A stretch of DNA of 64,000 nt from Streptomyces sp. NBC_01571 (lineage in GTDB: Bacteria > Actinomycetota > Actinomycetes > Streptomycetales > Streptomycetaceae): assembly GCF_026339875.1 (NCBI RefSeq), contig NZ_JAPEPZ010000001.1, positions 1,302,001 to 1,366,000 of the forward strand. The letters are read 5' to 3'. Positions 25,752 to 34,184 of this stretch are shown one piece after another. Under the pieces are notes generated by a model, which worked only from the letters and a program-made list of their open reading frames with translations, was not told the origin of the DNA and made no database searches. Position 1 is the first letter of the stretch. Every line of letters starts with the position of its first letter. The position numbers were made by a program, and so were the translations under genes.

Positions 25752-26249
25752 GACCAGGAGCACCGGCCCGATCAGGCGGCCAGAACCCGACCAGGCGGCC
25801 AGAAAGGGCAGCGCCATGCGGGCCCCCTCGCGCCGTACGGCCACGAGTAGAGGGAAAGTCGGCCGACGAGGTCGATCGAAACCCCCGGGGCAGACAGGGA
25901 TGGGCGGGCCGGTGGCCCGCGAGCCGTCTCGCGTGTGCGCCGGAAATTCACGCGACTCCGTAAGCGTTCCAGTGCTCGACGTGGCGCCGGTGACGAGGAC
26001 CTTTCCGCCGTCGATCTGCCCGCGACCGTTTCTCTGCGAGAGAAGTCGGAATGCTGCGGGGGCACGGGCGCTGGCCGTACCTGACAGAACCCCGGTGCAT
26101 CCCGTCATCGCTCCGACGGACGCCGAGCAGTCGGTCCATCGCGGGACCCCCGCAGCGGGGGCCGGAGCAGGATTATTGACCGCTCGGTTCTAAAGGTCGT
26201 ACGTTGGCGCGGAGACACATTGAATCGGAACAAGAAGCAGGAAATGCCC
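25752..26249. other. Intergenic region between SnoaL B and TetR genes
   Basis: 498 bp with no intact gene. It contains two copies of CAGGCGGCCAGAA 19 bp apart (25773 and 25792), a minus-strand stretch near 25955-26012 reading GGKVLVTGATSSTGT (like the start of an NAD(P)-binding Rossmann protein, then lost), and the operator at 26177. Confidence 0.4.
26177..26190. promoter_or_regulatory. TetR-type operator, copy 3 (degenerate)
   Basis: TGACCGCTCGGTTC keeps the ACCG-NN-CGGT core of the other two copies with changed outer bases. It lies 60 nt before the TetR start, as expected for autoregulation. Confidence 0.6.
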
Positions 26250-26858
26250 ATGGCTGTCGGCCGACCCCGAACCTTCGACGAAGCGCAAGCGCTCGACCTC
26301 GCGGTCGAGGTCTTCTGGCGCCAGGGGTACGAGGGCACCTCCATCACCGACCTCACCACCGCGATGGGCATGAACAAACCCAGCCTGTACACGGTGTTCG
26401 GGTCCAAGGAAAATCTGTTTCGGCTGGTCGTCGCGCGCTACGCGGAACGGGACATGGGCTACAAGACCGCAGCGCTCGCCGAACCGACGGCCGCCGCCGT
26501 CGCCCGGACCCTGTTGATGGAGAACGCCAAGGCGCTCACCCGCAAGGACCGGCCGGCCGGCTGCCTCTCCATCCAGGGCGGCCTGTCCACCAGCCCCGAA
26601 AACGCCTCGGTCTGCGCTTTCCTCGCCGCGAGCCGGCTGGAGGGCGAGCAGGCACTGGCCGACCGGTTCCGCACGGCGGCGACGGACGGCGACCTGCCCG
26701 CCGGTACGGATCCGGACGCGCTCGCCCGCTACGTCATCGCCTTCACCGAGGGCCAAGCCGTACACGCCGCCGCGGGTGCCGACCGCCGGCAACTCGAGGA
26801 GACCGCAGAAATCGCTCTACGGGTCTTCCCGGGCGGCACAGGCCCGATGTCCGACTGA
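26250..26858 (+). CDS. TetR family transcriptional regulator
   Basis: 202 residues. The HTH covers about residues 8-55 (MAVGRPRTFDEAQALDLAVE, TSITDLTTAMGMNKPSLYTV, FGSKENLF). The C-terminal ligand-binding part contains CLSIQGGLSTSPENA, a feature of the AcrR/YxaF-like group that often senses reactive or aromatic compounds. The ATG at 26250 is chosen because AGGAA lies about six bases upstream; an ATG at 26244 is too close to it. Three copies of one palindrome lie before this gene and the two SnoaL genes, so it probably represses all three and itself. Confidence 0.9.
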   Translation: MAVGRPRTFDEAQALDLAVEVFWRQGYEGTSITDLTTAMGMNKPSLYTVFGSKENLFRLVVARYAERDMGYKTAALAEPTAAAVARTLLMENAKALTRKDRPAGCLSIQGGLSTSPENASVCAFLAASRLEGEQALADRFRTAATDGDLPAGTDPDALARYVIAFTEGQAVHAAAGADRRQLEETAEIALRVFPGGTGPMSD

Positions 26859-27452
26859 CCCGCCCGGCCGGGGGCGTGGGCTGCGCGCGTCAACCCGCGC
26901 GGCACGCATCACCAAACGAAGGGGTTGATCGGCTCGGAGTCCTTGCGTGGTGACCGGGCTGAGCGACCGAGCCCGGCCCTGCCGCTGAGCCGCTGAGCCG
27001 CCGTGGGCATGGACAAGGCGCTGCGCCTGGGCGCGGTGCGCGCTCGTCTCAGCGAATTCTTATGTCAAGCGCGGGCATGAAACCGCGGGTCACGGCTTAC
27101 TGGTCCGAGAGGGTGCGCGCGGTTCGTCAGATGTCCGAGTTCAACGGAGCGTAGTCAGCACCAAGTCGGCACGGGACACGTGAAGACGGGTGATGACATG
27201 GGCTTTTGGTCGGCATCAAACCAGCACGGACGTCAGCGCCGCACCGGCAGACCACCCGAACTGCGCATCCCGGACGGCACCCGTTTCGATCACCTTCGAG
27301 CCCCTGAACCGCCCGTCCGCGAACCGGCATGGTGGCCGCACGCATAGCCAACCCCCTAACTATGGTGCCCCACCACATGTGCCCCTGACCTGCGTCTTCC
27401 TACGGTGTGCCCACACGTACCCGTCCCCACGGCACACAAGGAAGTGGCGCAC
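26859..27452. other. Intergenic region between TetR and MHS transporter genes
   Basis: 594 bp with no supported gene. It contains a terminator-like hairpin at 26954. A 49-codon frame at 27198-27347 lacks a convincing ribosome site and coding bias. Confidence 0.5.
26954..26976 (+). terminator. Hairpin after TetR gene
   Basis: CCGGGCT (26954-26960) and AGCCCGG (26970-26976) around a 9-nt loop, about 95 nt past the TetR stop. It is a plausible terminator. Confidence 0.45.
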
Positions 27453-28838
27453 ATGGCCTCCGCGGCAACCGCTCCCCCACCACCCGCCAACCTCAAGCGC
27501 ATCGTCGCCGCCAGCCTCATCGGCACCACCATCGAGTGGTACGACTTCTTCCTGTACGGCTCGGCGGCCGCGCTCGTCTTCAACAAGCTCTTCTTTCCCG
27601 GCTCCGACCCGCTCGTCGGCACGCTGCTGTCGTTCCTCACGTACGCGGTCGGATTCGCGGCCCGGCCCCTCGGCGCGCTGGTCTTCGGACACTACGGGGA
27701 CCGGCTCGGCCGTAAGAAACTGCTCGTACTCAGCCTGTTGTTGATGGGCGGGGCGACGTTCGCGATCGGTCTGCTGCCGACGCACGCGACGGTCGGCGCG
27801 GCGGCCCCCGTGCTGCTGACCGCCCTGCGCCTCGTCCAGGGCTTCGCGCTGGGCGGCGAGTGGGGCGGTGCCGTCCTGCTGGTGTCCGAACACGGGGACG
27901 CGAAGCGGCGCGGGTTCTGGGCCTCCTGGCCGCAGACCGGAGCACCCGCGGGGCAGCTCCTGGCGACCGGCGTGCTCTCGCTGCTGACCGCCACCGTGTC
28001 GGACGACTCCTTCGTCGCCTGGGGCTGGCGGATCCCGTTCCTGCTGTCCGGCGTGCTGGTCGTCGTCGGTTTGTGGATACGTCTGTCTGTCGACGAATCA
28101 CCTGTGTTCCAGGAGGCGTTGGCACGGGCCGAGGTGCGCGGGCGGACGCGGGGGTCCGCCGCGGAGAGGCTGCCGCTGGTGTCCGTGCTGCGCCACCACT
28201 GGCGCGACGTCCTGGTCGCGATGGGCGCCCGCATGGCGGAGAACATCAGCTACTACGTGATCACCGCCTTCATCCTCGTGTACGCCACCACGTCGGCCGG
28301 CGTCTCCCGGCAGACCGCGCTCAACGCGGTACTGATCGCCTCCGCCGTGCACTTCGCCGTCATCCCCGCCTGGGGCGCGCTGTCGGACCGGATCGGCCGC
28401 AGGCCCGTCTACCTGCTGGGCGCCGCCGGAGTGGGCCTGTGGATGTTCCCCTTCTTCTCACTCATCGACACGGGCGGCTTCGGCAACCTGGTCCTCGCCG
28501 TCACCGTCGGACTCGTCCTGCACGGCGCGATGTACGCGCCCCAAGCCGCCTTCTTCTCAGAGATGTTCGCGACGCGGATGCGCTACTCCGGTGCCTCGAT
28601 CGGCGCCCAGTTCGCCTCGGTCGCCGCGGGCGCCCCCGCCCCGCTGATCGCGACCGCGCTGCTGTCCGACTACGGCAGCTCCACACCGATCTCCCTGTAC
28701 GTCATCGCGGCGGCCGTGCTGACCCTGATCGCGGTGGGCGTCGCCGAGGAGACCCGGCACCGCGACCTGGCCGACGTGACGGACCACGACGAGGCAGAGG
28801 TGACCGAGCAGACGACGGATGCGCGATCCACGGCCTGA
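27453..28838 (+). CDS. MHS family MFS transporter (metabolite:H+ symporter)
   Basis: 461 residues with 12 helices. KRIVAASLIGTTIEWYDFFL is the classic first-helix signature of the MHS/ShiA/ProP group. Motif A is GHYGDRLGRKKLLVLSLLLM and its repeat ALSDRIGRRPVYLLG; QGFALGGEWGGAVLLVSEH and PQTGAPAGQLLATGV are also typical. It should import a small organic acid or betaine with protons. AAGGAAG lies eight bases before the ATG at 27453. It converges on the regulator of a 3-hydroxybutyrate dehydrogenase, which makes 3-hydroxybutyrate or a related acid a reasonable substrate guess. Confidence 0.93.
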   Translation: MASAATAPPPPANLKRIVAASLIGTTIEWYDFFLYGSAAALVFNKLFFPGSDPLVGTLLSFLTYAVGFAARPLGALVFGHYGDRLGRKKLLVLSLLLMGGATFAIGLLPTHATVGAAAPVLLTALRLVQGFALGGEWGGAVLLVSEHGDAKRRGFWASWPQTGAPAGQLLATGVLSLLTATVSDDSFVAWGWRIPFLLSGVLVVVGLWIRLSVDESPVFQEALARAEVRGRTRGSAAERLPLVSVLRHHWRDVLVAMGARMAENISYYVITAFILVYATTSAGVSRQTALNAVLIASAVHFAVIPAWGALSDRIGRRPVYLLGAAGVGLWMFPFFSLIDTGGFGNLVLAVTVGLVLHGAMYAPQAAFFSEMFATRMRYSGASIGAQFASVAAGAPAPLIATALLSDYGSSTPISLYVIAAAVLTLIAVGVAEETRHRDLADVTDHDEAEVTEQTTDARSTA

Positions 28839-28864
28839 CTGCTCCGCACGTCCTCATCTCCCGG

Positions 28865-28886
28865 CCCCCGTACGCGTGTACGGGGG
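28865..28886. terminator. Bidirectional terminator between convergent genes
   Basis: CCCCCGTAC (28865-28873) and GTACGGGGG (28878-28886) with a 4-nt loop. It fills the 48-nt gap between the MHS transporter and the regulator and can act on both strands. Confidence 0.75.
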
Positions 28887-30812
28887 TCAGTGGCGTGCGG
28901 CCGTGGACAACCGGTGCAGCCGCAGGGCGAGTTGGATCTCCAGCACACGGGCCGGGCTCTGCCAGTCCTCCCCCAGCAGCCGGCCCACCCGCTCCAACCG
29001 CTGAGCCACCGTGTTCACATGGACGTGCAGGTCGTCCTTGGTGCGCGCCGGGCTCATCCCGCACGCGAAGTAGGCGTCGAGAGTGCGCAGCAGGTCCGTG
29101 CCGCGCTGCTGGTCATAGGCGACAACCTGGCCGATGGTCCGCCCGACGAAACCGGAGATGTCCCGGTCCCCGGCGAGCAACAGCCCCAGGAACCCGAAGT
29201 CCTCGGCGGCGGCGCCGTCCCCGGTGCGCCCGAGCAGGCGCAGCGCTTCGAGACAGCGCTGTCCCTCCGCGTACGCCGCCGCCACCGCTTCGGGGTGCGC
29301 GGCGAGGGCTTCGAGGGGTGCCGAGGCGCCGACCGTGACGGCCTCGTGGACCGCGGTGCCGAGTTGTCCGGCCGTGCGTCGGGCCAGGTCGGTGGCGGTC
29401 TCGTCCTCGCCGAGCGGGAGCAGCAGCACCGTGCCGCCGTCCCTTGCCGCGGCCAGTCCGTGTCCGGTCGCGGCCAGGTGGGACGCGGCGGACCACAGCC
29501 GTCGGCGGGCGTCCGCCTCGCGTTCGGCATCGGCGGTGGAGGTGTCCAGGCGCGCGGCGAGCACCACATGGACGGCGTCCAGGTCGGCATGCAGGCGGGT
29601 GGCGCGCTCGCGCAGCAGGCGTGGGTCGCGGTCCCGGGCGTCCAGCAGATCGTCCAGCAGCTCGCCGCGGACGCGCTGTTCGGCCTCGGCGGCCGAGCGT
29701 CGGGCGAGCAGGAGCAGTGAGGTGACCATCGCGGCGCGCTCGAGGGTGCGCTGGTCGACGGGGTCGAGGTCCGGGTGCCCGCCCAGCACCAGGGCGCCGA
29801 GCAGCTCTCCCCCGGCTGCCACGGCCGCGACCCAGTCCTGACCGTGTCGCACCGCGTGGCCCTCCGTGCGGGAGGCCTGAAGGGCGGCGTCGGGTGCGGT
29901 GTCCGTCCCGGTGAACTCGACCGGGCCGTCGAGTACTTCGGACACCGCGGCGGCCACGTCATGGACCCCGCCGCCGCGCAGCACCAGCTCGGCGAGGCGG
30001 TCGTGGACGTCCGAGGCGCGCTCGATGACTCCGCTGCGGTCCCGGATGATCTCGTTGGCGCGGCCCAGGCGGTCGAGGGCCGAGCGGGTCTCCATCAGTC
30101 GGTTCGCCGTGTCGATGGCCGCGGCGGCCAGCGCCGCGAACGAGCCGAGGAGGGCGATCTGCTCACGTTCGAAGATCCGTGCCCGGCGGTCCGCGGCGAA
30201 CAGCACTCCGATGACGTGCCGCCCGATCATGAGGGGTACGCCGAGGATGGCGACCAGGCCCTCGTCCCGGACGCCCGCGTCGATGGCCCGGGTGTGCTGG
30301 AACCGGTCGTCCTTGAAGTAGTCGTCGGTGACATAGGGACGGGCGGTCTGGGCGACGAGCCCGCCGAGTCCCTCCCCCATGCCGAGCCGCAGCTGCTGGA
30401 AGCGCGCCGCGACCGAGCCCTCGGTGACCCGCATATAGGTGTCTCCCTCGGCCTCGTCGTGCAGGCTGAGGTAGGCGACGTCCGTGCCCAGCAGGGACCG
30501 GGCCCGCTGCACGATCGCGCGCAGGACGGCGTCGAGGTCGCGCAGGCCGGCCAGGTCGTGGGCGGTCTCGAAGAGCGCGGACAGTTCGGCCTCGCGACGG
30601 CGCCGGCCCTCCATCTCGGAGCGCACGCGCAGGGCGAGCAGCTTGGCCTCTTCGAGCGCGGCGATGCGGGTGGCGGGGAGGCTCTCGGCGCGGGCGAGCA
30701 GGACCGGCTGTTCGTACGCCTCGGCGGGGGCGCCTCTGGCCAGAAGCTGGAGGAAGGGTGTCTCGGCGTTGTCGGCGGGGCGTTCGGCGGACTGCACGTG
30801 ATCGCGGGACAT
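28887..30812 (-). CDS. GAF-domain transcriptional regulator with PucR/CdaR-type C-terminal HTH
   Basis: 641 residues. A GAF domain spans about 90-240 (DLDAVLRAIVQRARSLLGTD, VAILGVPLMIGRHVIGVLFA). A middle region of about 300 residues follows (LLLPLGEDETATDLARR). The C-terminus is a PucR-type HTH_30, DLLRTLDAYFACGMSPARTK and LHVHVNTVAQRLERVGRLLG. Proteins of this build activate neighbouring catabolic genes after sensing a metabolite through GAF. The ATG at 30812 lies 83 nt downstream of the hydroxybutyrate dehydrogenase and behind a strong hairpin; its ribosome site is weak. It probably controls the dehydrogenase and the convergent transporter. Confidence 0.88.
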   Translation of the reverse strand: MSRDHVQSAERPADNAETPFLQLLARGAPAEAYEQPVLLARAESLPATRIAALEEAKLLALRVRSEMEGRRRREAELSALFETAHDLAGLRDLDAVLRAIVQRARSLLGTDVAYLSLHDEAEGDTYMRVTEGSVAARFQQLRLGMGEGLGGLVAQTARPYVTDDYFKDDRFQHTRAIDAGVRDEGLVAILGVPLMIGRHVIGVLFAADRRARIFEREQIALLGSFAALAAAAIDTANRLMETRSALDRLGRANEIIRDRSGVIERASDVHDRLAELVLRGGGVHDVAAAVSEVLDGPVEFTGTDTAPDAALQASRTEGHAVRHGQDWVAAVAAGGELLGALVLGGHPDLDPVDQRTLERAAMVTSLLLLARRSAAEAEQRVRGELLDDLLDARDRDPRLLRERATRLHADLDAVHVVLAARLDTSTADAEREADARRRLWSAASHLAATGHGLAAARDGGTVLLLPLGEDETATDLARRTAGQLGTAVHEAVTVGASAPLEALAAHPEAVAAAYAEGQRCLEALRLLGRTGDGAAAEDFGFLGLLLAGDRDISGFVGRTIGQVVAYDQQRGTDLLRTLDAYFACGMSPARTKDDLHVHVNTVAQRLERVGRLLGEDWQSPARVLEIQLALRLHRLSTAARH

Positions 30813-30836
30813 GCTCAAAGGATGACCTGTCGTGAG

Positions 30837-30877
30837 GCCGGCCCGGCCGGCCCTGTGGATAACCCGGCCGGGCCGGC
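30837..30877 (-). terminator. Strong hairpin between dehydrogenase and regulator genes
   Basis: Perfect 14-bp arms GCCGGCCCGGCCGG (30837-30850) and CCGGCCGGGCCGGC (30864-30877) with a 13-nt loop. It lies just past the dehydrogenase stop and would attenuate read-through into the regulator. Confidence 0.65.
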
Positions 30878-30895
30878 TCGGCGGCACCGGACCGG

Positions 30896-31696
30896 CTAGT
30901 GCGCCGTCCAGCCGCCGTCCATGACGAGCGACGTGCCGGTGACGAAGGAGGCCTGGGGCCCGCACAGATAGGCCACCGCCTCGGCGACCTCCTCGGGTTC
31001 GACCAGCCGTTTGACCGCGCTGTCCCGCAGCAGCACCTCGGACAGCACACGCTCCTCGGGAACGGCGTGGGCCCGCGCCTGGTCCGCGAGCTGCTTCTCG
31101 ACCAGTGGGGTGCGTACGTAGGCGGGGTTCACACAGTTCGAGGTCACTCCGTGGGGGGCGCCTTCCAGGGCCGCCGTTTTCGACAGCCCTTCCAGCCCAT
31201 GTTTCGCGGCCACGTACGCCGACTTGAAGACCGACGCGCGCAACCCATGGACCGAGGACACGTTGACAATCCGACCCCAGCCCTGCCCGTACATGTGTGG
31301 GAGCGCGCCGCGGATCAGCCGGAACGGGGCCTCCAGCATCACCGTGAGCATGGTGTGGAAGACCTCGGGCGGAAACTCCTCGATGGGCCGCACCGTCTGC
31401 AGTCCGGCGTTGTTGACGAGGATGTCCGTGCCCGCGGCGGCGAGCTCCGCCGCGTCGAGGTCGGTGAGGTCGAGCGGATGCGGCTCCACGGTGCCCGGCA
31501 GGCCCCGGGCCAGTTCGGCGAGTACGTTCAGCCCCGCGGTGTCCAGGTCGACCGCGCGTACCTTGGCCCCGTCCGCGGCCAGCCGCAGCGCACAGGCGCG
31601 GCCGATGCCGCCGGCGGCGCCGGTGACCAGGGCGGTGCGGCCGTCGAGGCCGGACGAGGGAGCGTGGGGGCCCGGGAGGGCGCTGGGCGCGGTCAT
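30896..31696 (-). CDS. bdhA: 3-hydroxybutyrate dehydrogenase (SDR family)
   Basis: 266 residues. NAD site ALVTGAAGGIGRACALRLAA, NNAG at ILVNNAGLQTVRPIEEF, catalytic Ser in GRIVNVSSVHGLRASVFKSA and the Tyr-x3-Lys in SAYVAAKHGLEGLSKT. CVNPAYVRTPLVEKQLADQA and the ending SFVTGTSLVMDGGWTAH are characteristic of bacterial BdhA, which oxidises (R)-3-hydroxybutyrate to acetoacetate. It forms a module with a GAF/PucR-type regulator and an MHS transporter. The ATG at 31696 is used. Confidence 0.92.
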   Translation of the reverse strand: MTAPSALPGPHAPSSGLDGRTALVTGAAGGIGRACALRLAADGAKVRAVDLDTAGLNVLAELARGLPGTVEPHPLDLTDLDAAELAAAGTDILVNNAGLQTVRPIEEFPPEVFHTMLTVMLEAPFRLIRGALPHMYGQGWGRIVNVSSVHGLRASVFKSAYVAAKHGLEGLSKTAALEGAPHGVTSNCVNPAYVRTPLVEKQLADQARAHAVPEERVLSEVLLRDSAVKRLVEPEEVAEAVAYLCGPQASFVTGTSLVMDGGWTAH

Positions 31697-31756
31697 GGCT
31701 CGACCCTAGGCAGCCCGATCGCCCTCCCACATGTGCTCATCCCACACAGTTCCACT

Positions 31757-32230
31757 TCAGGTCGTGGTGTCGAACCATGCCGGTGCGTGGGACAAGGCCT
31801 GCTTGATCCGGAACATCGCGAACTCGTTCAGCTCCGGCAGGGCGTCGACCGAGAACCAGCCGACCTCCAGCGACTCGTCGTCATTGACCCGCGCCTCGCC
31901 GCCGACGGCCCGGCAGCGGAACGCGACGTCCATGAACTGGCAGGTGTCATTGTTCTCGTAGGTGACCGGATCGAGGGCCTGGACGAGCACGACGCGCTCG
32001 ACGACGCAGTGCACCGCCGTCTCCTCGAAGACCTCCCGCACGGCGCAGGCCGCGGGCTGCTCGCCCGGATCCGGGATGCCACCGATGACCGACCACTTGC
32101 CGGTGTCCGAGCGCCGGCCCAGCAGCACTCGGTCCTCGTCGTCGAAGACGATGGCTGTGACCCCGGGGAGCCAGAGCAGCTGATGCCCCGCGGAGGCCCG
32201 GATCGTGCGGATGAAGTCAGGAGTAGCCAT
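31757..32230 (-). CDS. Nudix hydrolase
   Basis: 157 residues. The Nudix box is GGIPDPGEQPAACAVREVFE followed by ETAV, with all conserved Glu and Arg positions present (G-x5-E-x7-R-E-x2-E-E). The preceding VLLGRRSDTGKWSVI is usual for the family. Substrate is unknown: a nucleoside diphosphate derivative or a damaged nucleotide. It is a single gene between the dehydrogenase and lnt, with AGGG before the ATG. Confidence 0.92.
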   Translation of the reverse strand: MATPDFIRTIRASAGHQLLWLPGVTAIVFDDEDRVLLGRRSDTGKWSVIGGIPDPGEQPAACAVREVFEETAVHCVVERVVLVQALDPVTYENNDTCQFMDVAFRCRAVGGEARVNDDESLEVGWFSVDALPELNEFAMFRIKQALSHAPAWFDTTT

Positions 32231-32317
32231 GGCCCGACCCTAACGGTCCGCTTCCGCCACCCGACCGCGGCCGCGCGACCCCGCTCGCTCCGCAGCCGCG
32301 TCAACAACCCAGCGGAC

Positions 32318-33940
32318 TCAGTACAACTGGACCGCACCGTTCCGGCGCCCGCGGACCGCCCTGGTGCCGGCCCATCCGAGCCCGCCCGCCGCGACCAGCA
32401 CCAGGAGCATCTCGGGGAGGATCCCCATCCGCGTGGCGGGGGTCTCGGAGGAACGGAGCGGCACCTTCTGGACCAGTGAGTCCGCCACGAACATCCCGGT
32501 CCGCTGGGTGATCTTCCCGTCCGGCATGATGATGGCGCTGACGCCGCTCGTCACCGGCACCGTGACGGTACGGCTGTGCTCCACGGCACGGACCCGGGAC
32601 ATGGCGAGTTGCTGGTAGGTCATCTCGCTGCGGTCGAACGTCGCGTTGTTGCTCGGCACCGAGATGATCTGCGCCCCGTCCGTCACGGTGCTGCGCACGG
32701 CCCAGTCGAAGGCGGCCTCGTAGCAGGTGACGAGGCCGACCCCGGTGCCGTCCATGGTGAAGACGCCGGGCTTGTGACCCCGGCTGAAGTCCTGGCGCAC
32801 CATCGACGTCCAGTTCTTGTTGATCGCGCCGAGCAGCGAGCGCAGCGGAAGGTACTCGCCGAACGGCTGTACCTGTCGCTTGTCGTACGTGTCCAGGGGC
32901 CCCTTCACCGGATCCCACAGGATCTGCTCGTTGTAGAGCTTGCCGTCCCGCTCGACGACGCCGCCGACCGAGATGGGCACACCGATGGCCTTGGCCGCGG
33001 TGTCGATGACGGCGCGGGCGTCGGCGTTGGTGAACGGGTCGACGTCGGAGGAGTTCTCCGGCCACAGCACGAAGTCGGGCCGTGCGACCTTGCCCGCCTT
33101 CACCTCGGCGGCCAGCCGCTCGGTCTCCCGCGCGTGGTGGTCGAGGACGGCGCGCCGCTGGGCGTTGAACTCGAGTCCCGCGCGCGGCACGTTGCCCTGG
33201 ATCACCGCGACGGTCGCCGTGCCGTCCTCGGCCTTGTCGCTCACCAGAGAACGCGCGGCGAGCGCCCCCACCACCGGGACCGCGACACCGAGCAGCGCCA
33301 CCGCGGCGGCACCCCGTCGTACGACACCGGTGCGACGGCCCTCGACGACCTGGCGCACGATCTCGTACAGGCCGAAGCCGCAGAGCACCACCCCGAAACC
33401 GAGGACCGGAGTCCCGCCCAGCGCGGCCAGCGGCAGGAAGATGCCGTCCGCCTGCCCGAAGGCGATCTTTCCCCAGGGGAAGCCGCCGAACGGCGCACGC
33501 GCGCGGGCCGCCTCTCCCGCGATCCACACGGCGGCGGCCCACAGGGGCCAGCCGGGCAGCCGGGACACCAGCGTGATGCCCGCGCCGACGAGCGCGATGT
33601 ACACCGCTTCCACGGCGACGAGCGCGAGCCACGGCCCGGGGCCGACCTCCACGCCGGTCCACACGAGCAGCGGCAGCAGGAAACCGAGGCCGAACAGATA
33701 GCCGAGCCCGAGCCCCGCCTTCCAGGAGCGCCCCCGCAGGACCCAGGCGAAGACCGCGAAGGCGGGCAGGGCCAGCCACGAGACCGTGCGCGGCGGGAAA
33801 CTGACGTAGAGCAGTACGCCGGAGAGCGCCGCGGCGGCGGCCGGAGCGTATCGCCGTGCCAGTCTGGCCCCGCGCGATGCGGTCACGGCGCGGGGTTCGA
33901 GCTGTTCCGGCTCGTCTACGGAGGTTGCGGTGGCGGTCAC
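32318..33940 (-). CDS. lnt: Apolipoprotein N-acyltransferase
   Basis: 540 residues. The N-terminal half has about 6-7 membrane helices (LSGVLLYVSFPPRTVSWLAL onward). The C-terminal nitrilase-like domain has the triad Glu in VLWPENSSDVDPF, Lys in YDKRQVQPFGEYLPL and Cys in GLVTCYEAAFDWAVR. Lnt transfers a third acyl chain to the amino-terminal Cys of lipoproteins on the outer face of the membrane. The GTG at 33940 is chosen because the signature N-terminus follows; no clear ribosome site is visible, so translation may be leaderless. Streptomyces usually carry two Lnt homologues; which one this is cannot be said. Confidence 0.93.
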   Translation of the reverse strand: MTATATSVDEPEQLEPRAVTASRGARLARRYAPAAAAALSGVLLYVSFPPRTVSWLALPAFAVFAWVLRGRSWKAGLGLGYLFGLGFLLPLLVWTGVEVGPGPWLALVAVEAVYIALVGAGITLVSRLPGWPLWAAAVWIAGEAARARAPFGGFPWGKIAFGQADGIFLPLAALGGTPVLGFGVVLCGFGLYEIVRQVVEGRRTGVVRRGAAAVALLGVAVPVVGALAARSLVSDKAEDGTATVAVIQGNVPRAGLEFNAQRRAVLDHHARETERLAAEVKAGKVARPDFVLWPENSSDVDPFTNADARAVIDTAAKAIGVPISVGGVVERDGKLYNEQILWDPVKGPLDTYDKRQVQPFGEYLPLRSLLGAINKNWTSMVRQDFSRGHKPGVFTMDGTGVGLVTCYEAAFDWAVRSTVTDGAQIISVPSNNATFDRSEMTYQQLAMSRVRAVEHSRTVTVPVTSGVSAIIMPDGKITQRTGMFVADSLVQKVPLRSSETPATRMGILPEMLLVLVAAGGLGWAGTRAVRGRRNGAVQLY

Positions 33941-34184
33941 CCGGGGAGTGTACGGCGCGTGACCTGGGCTCCGACAGCACGGTCCGCCCCCGGGGCCCTG
34001 CTGGAAGCTCCCCTGTTCCCGATCGGCCCCGGCCCTGGGTTCCGCGCCGCCCCGGAGACGGATCACGCGTCCCGGGCGCCGCTCACCGCCCGTCCTATGC
34101 ATCGTTTTTCTGCGCAAGTCATCCACAAACCGGCGCATCAGCCGTTACGGTGTGCCCGAGCTTCTGACGTGGCCGGATGCTGCC

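Noticed and set aside
27198..27347. 49-codon plus-strand frame before the MHS transporter
   Set aside because: Weak ribosome site and third-position GC well below that of real genes nearby; no recognisable motif.
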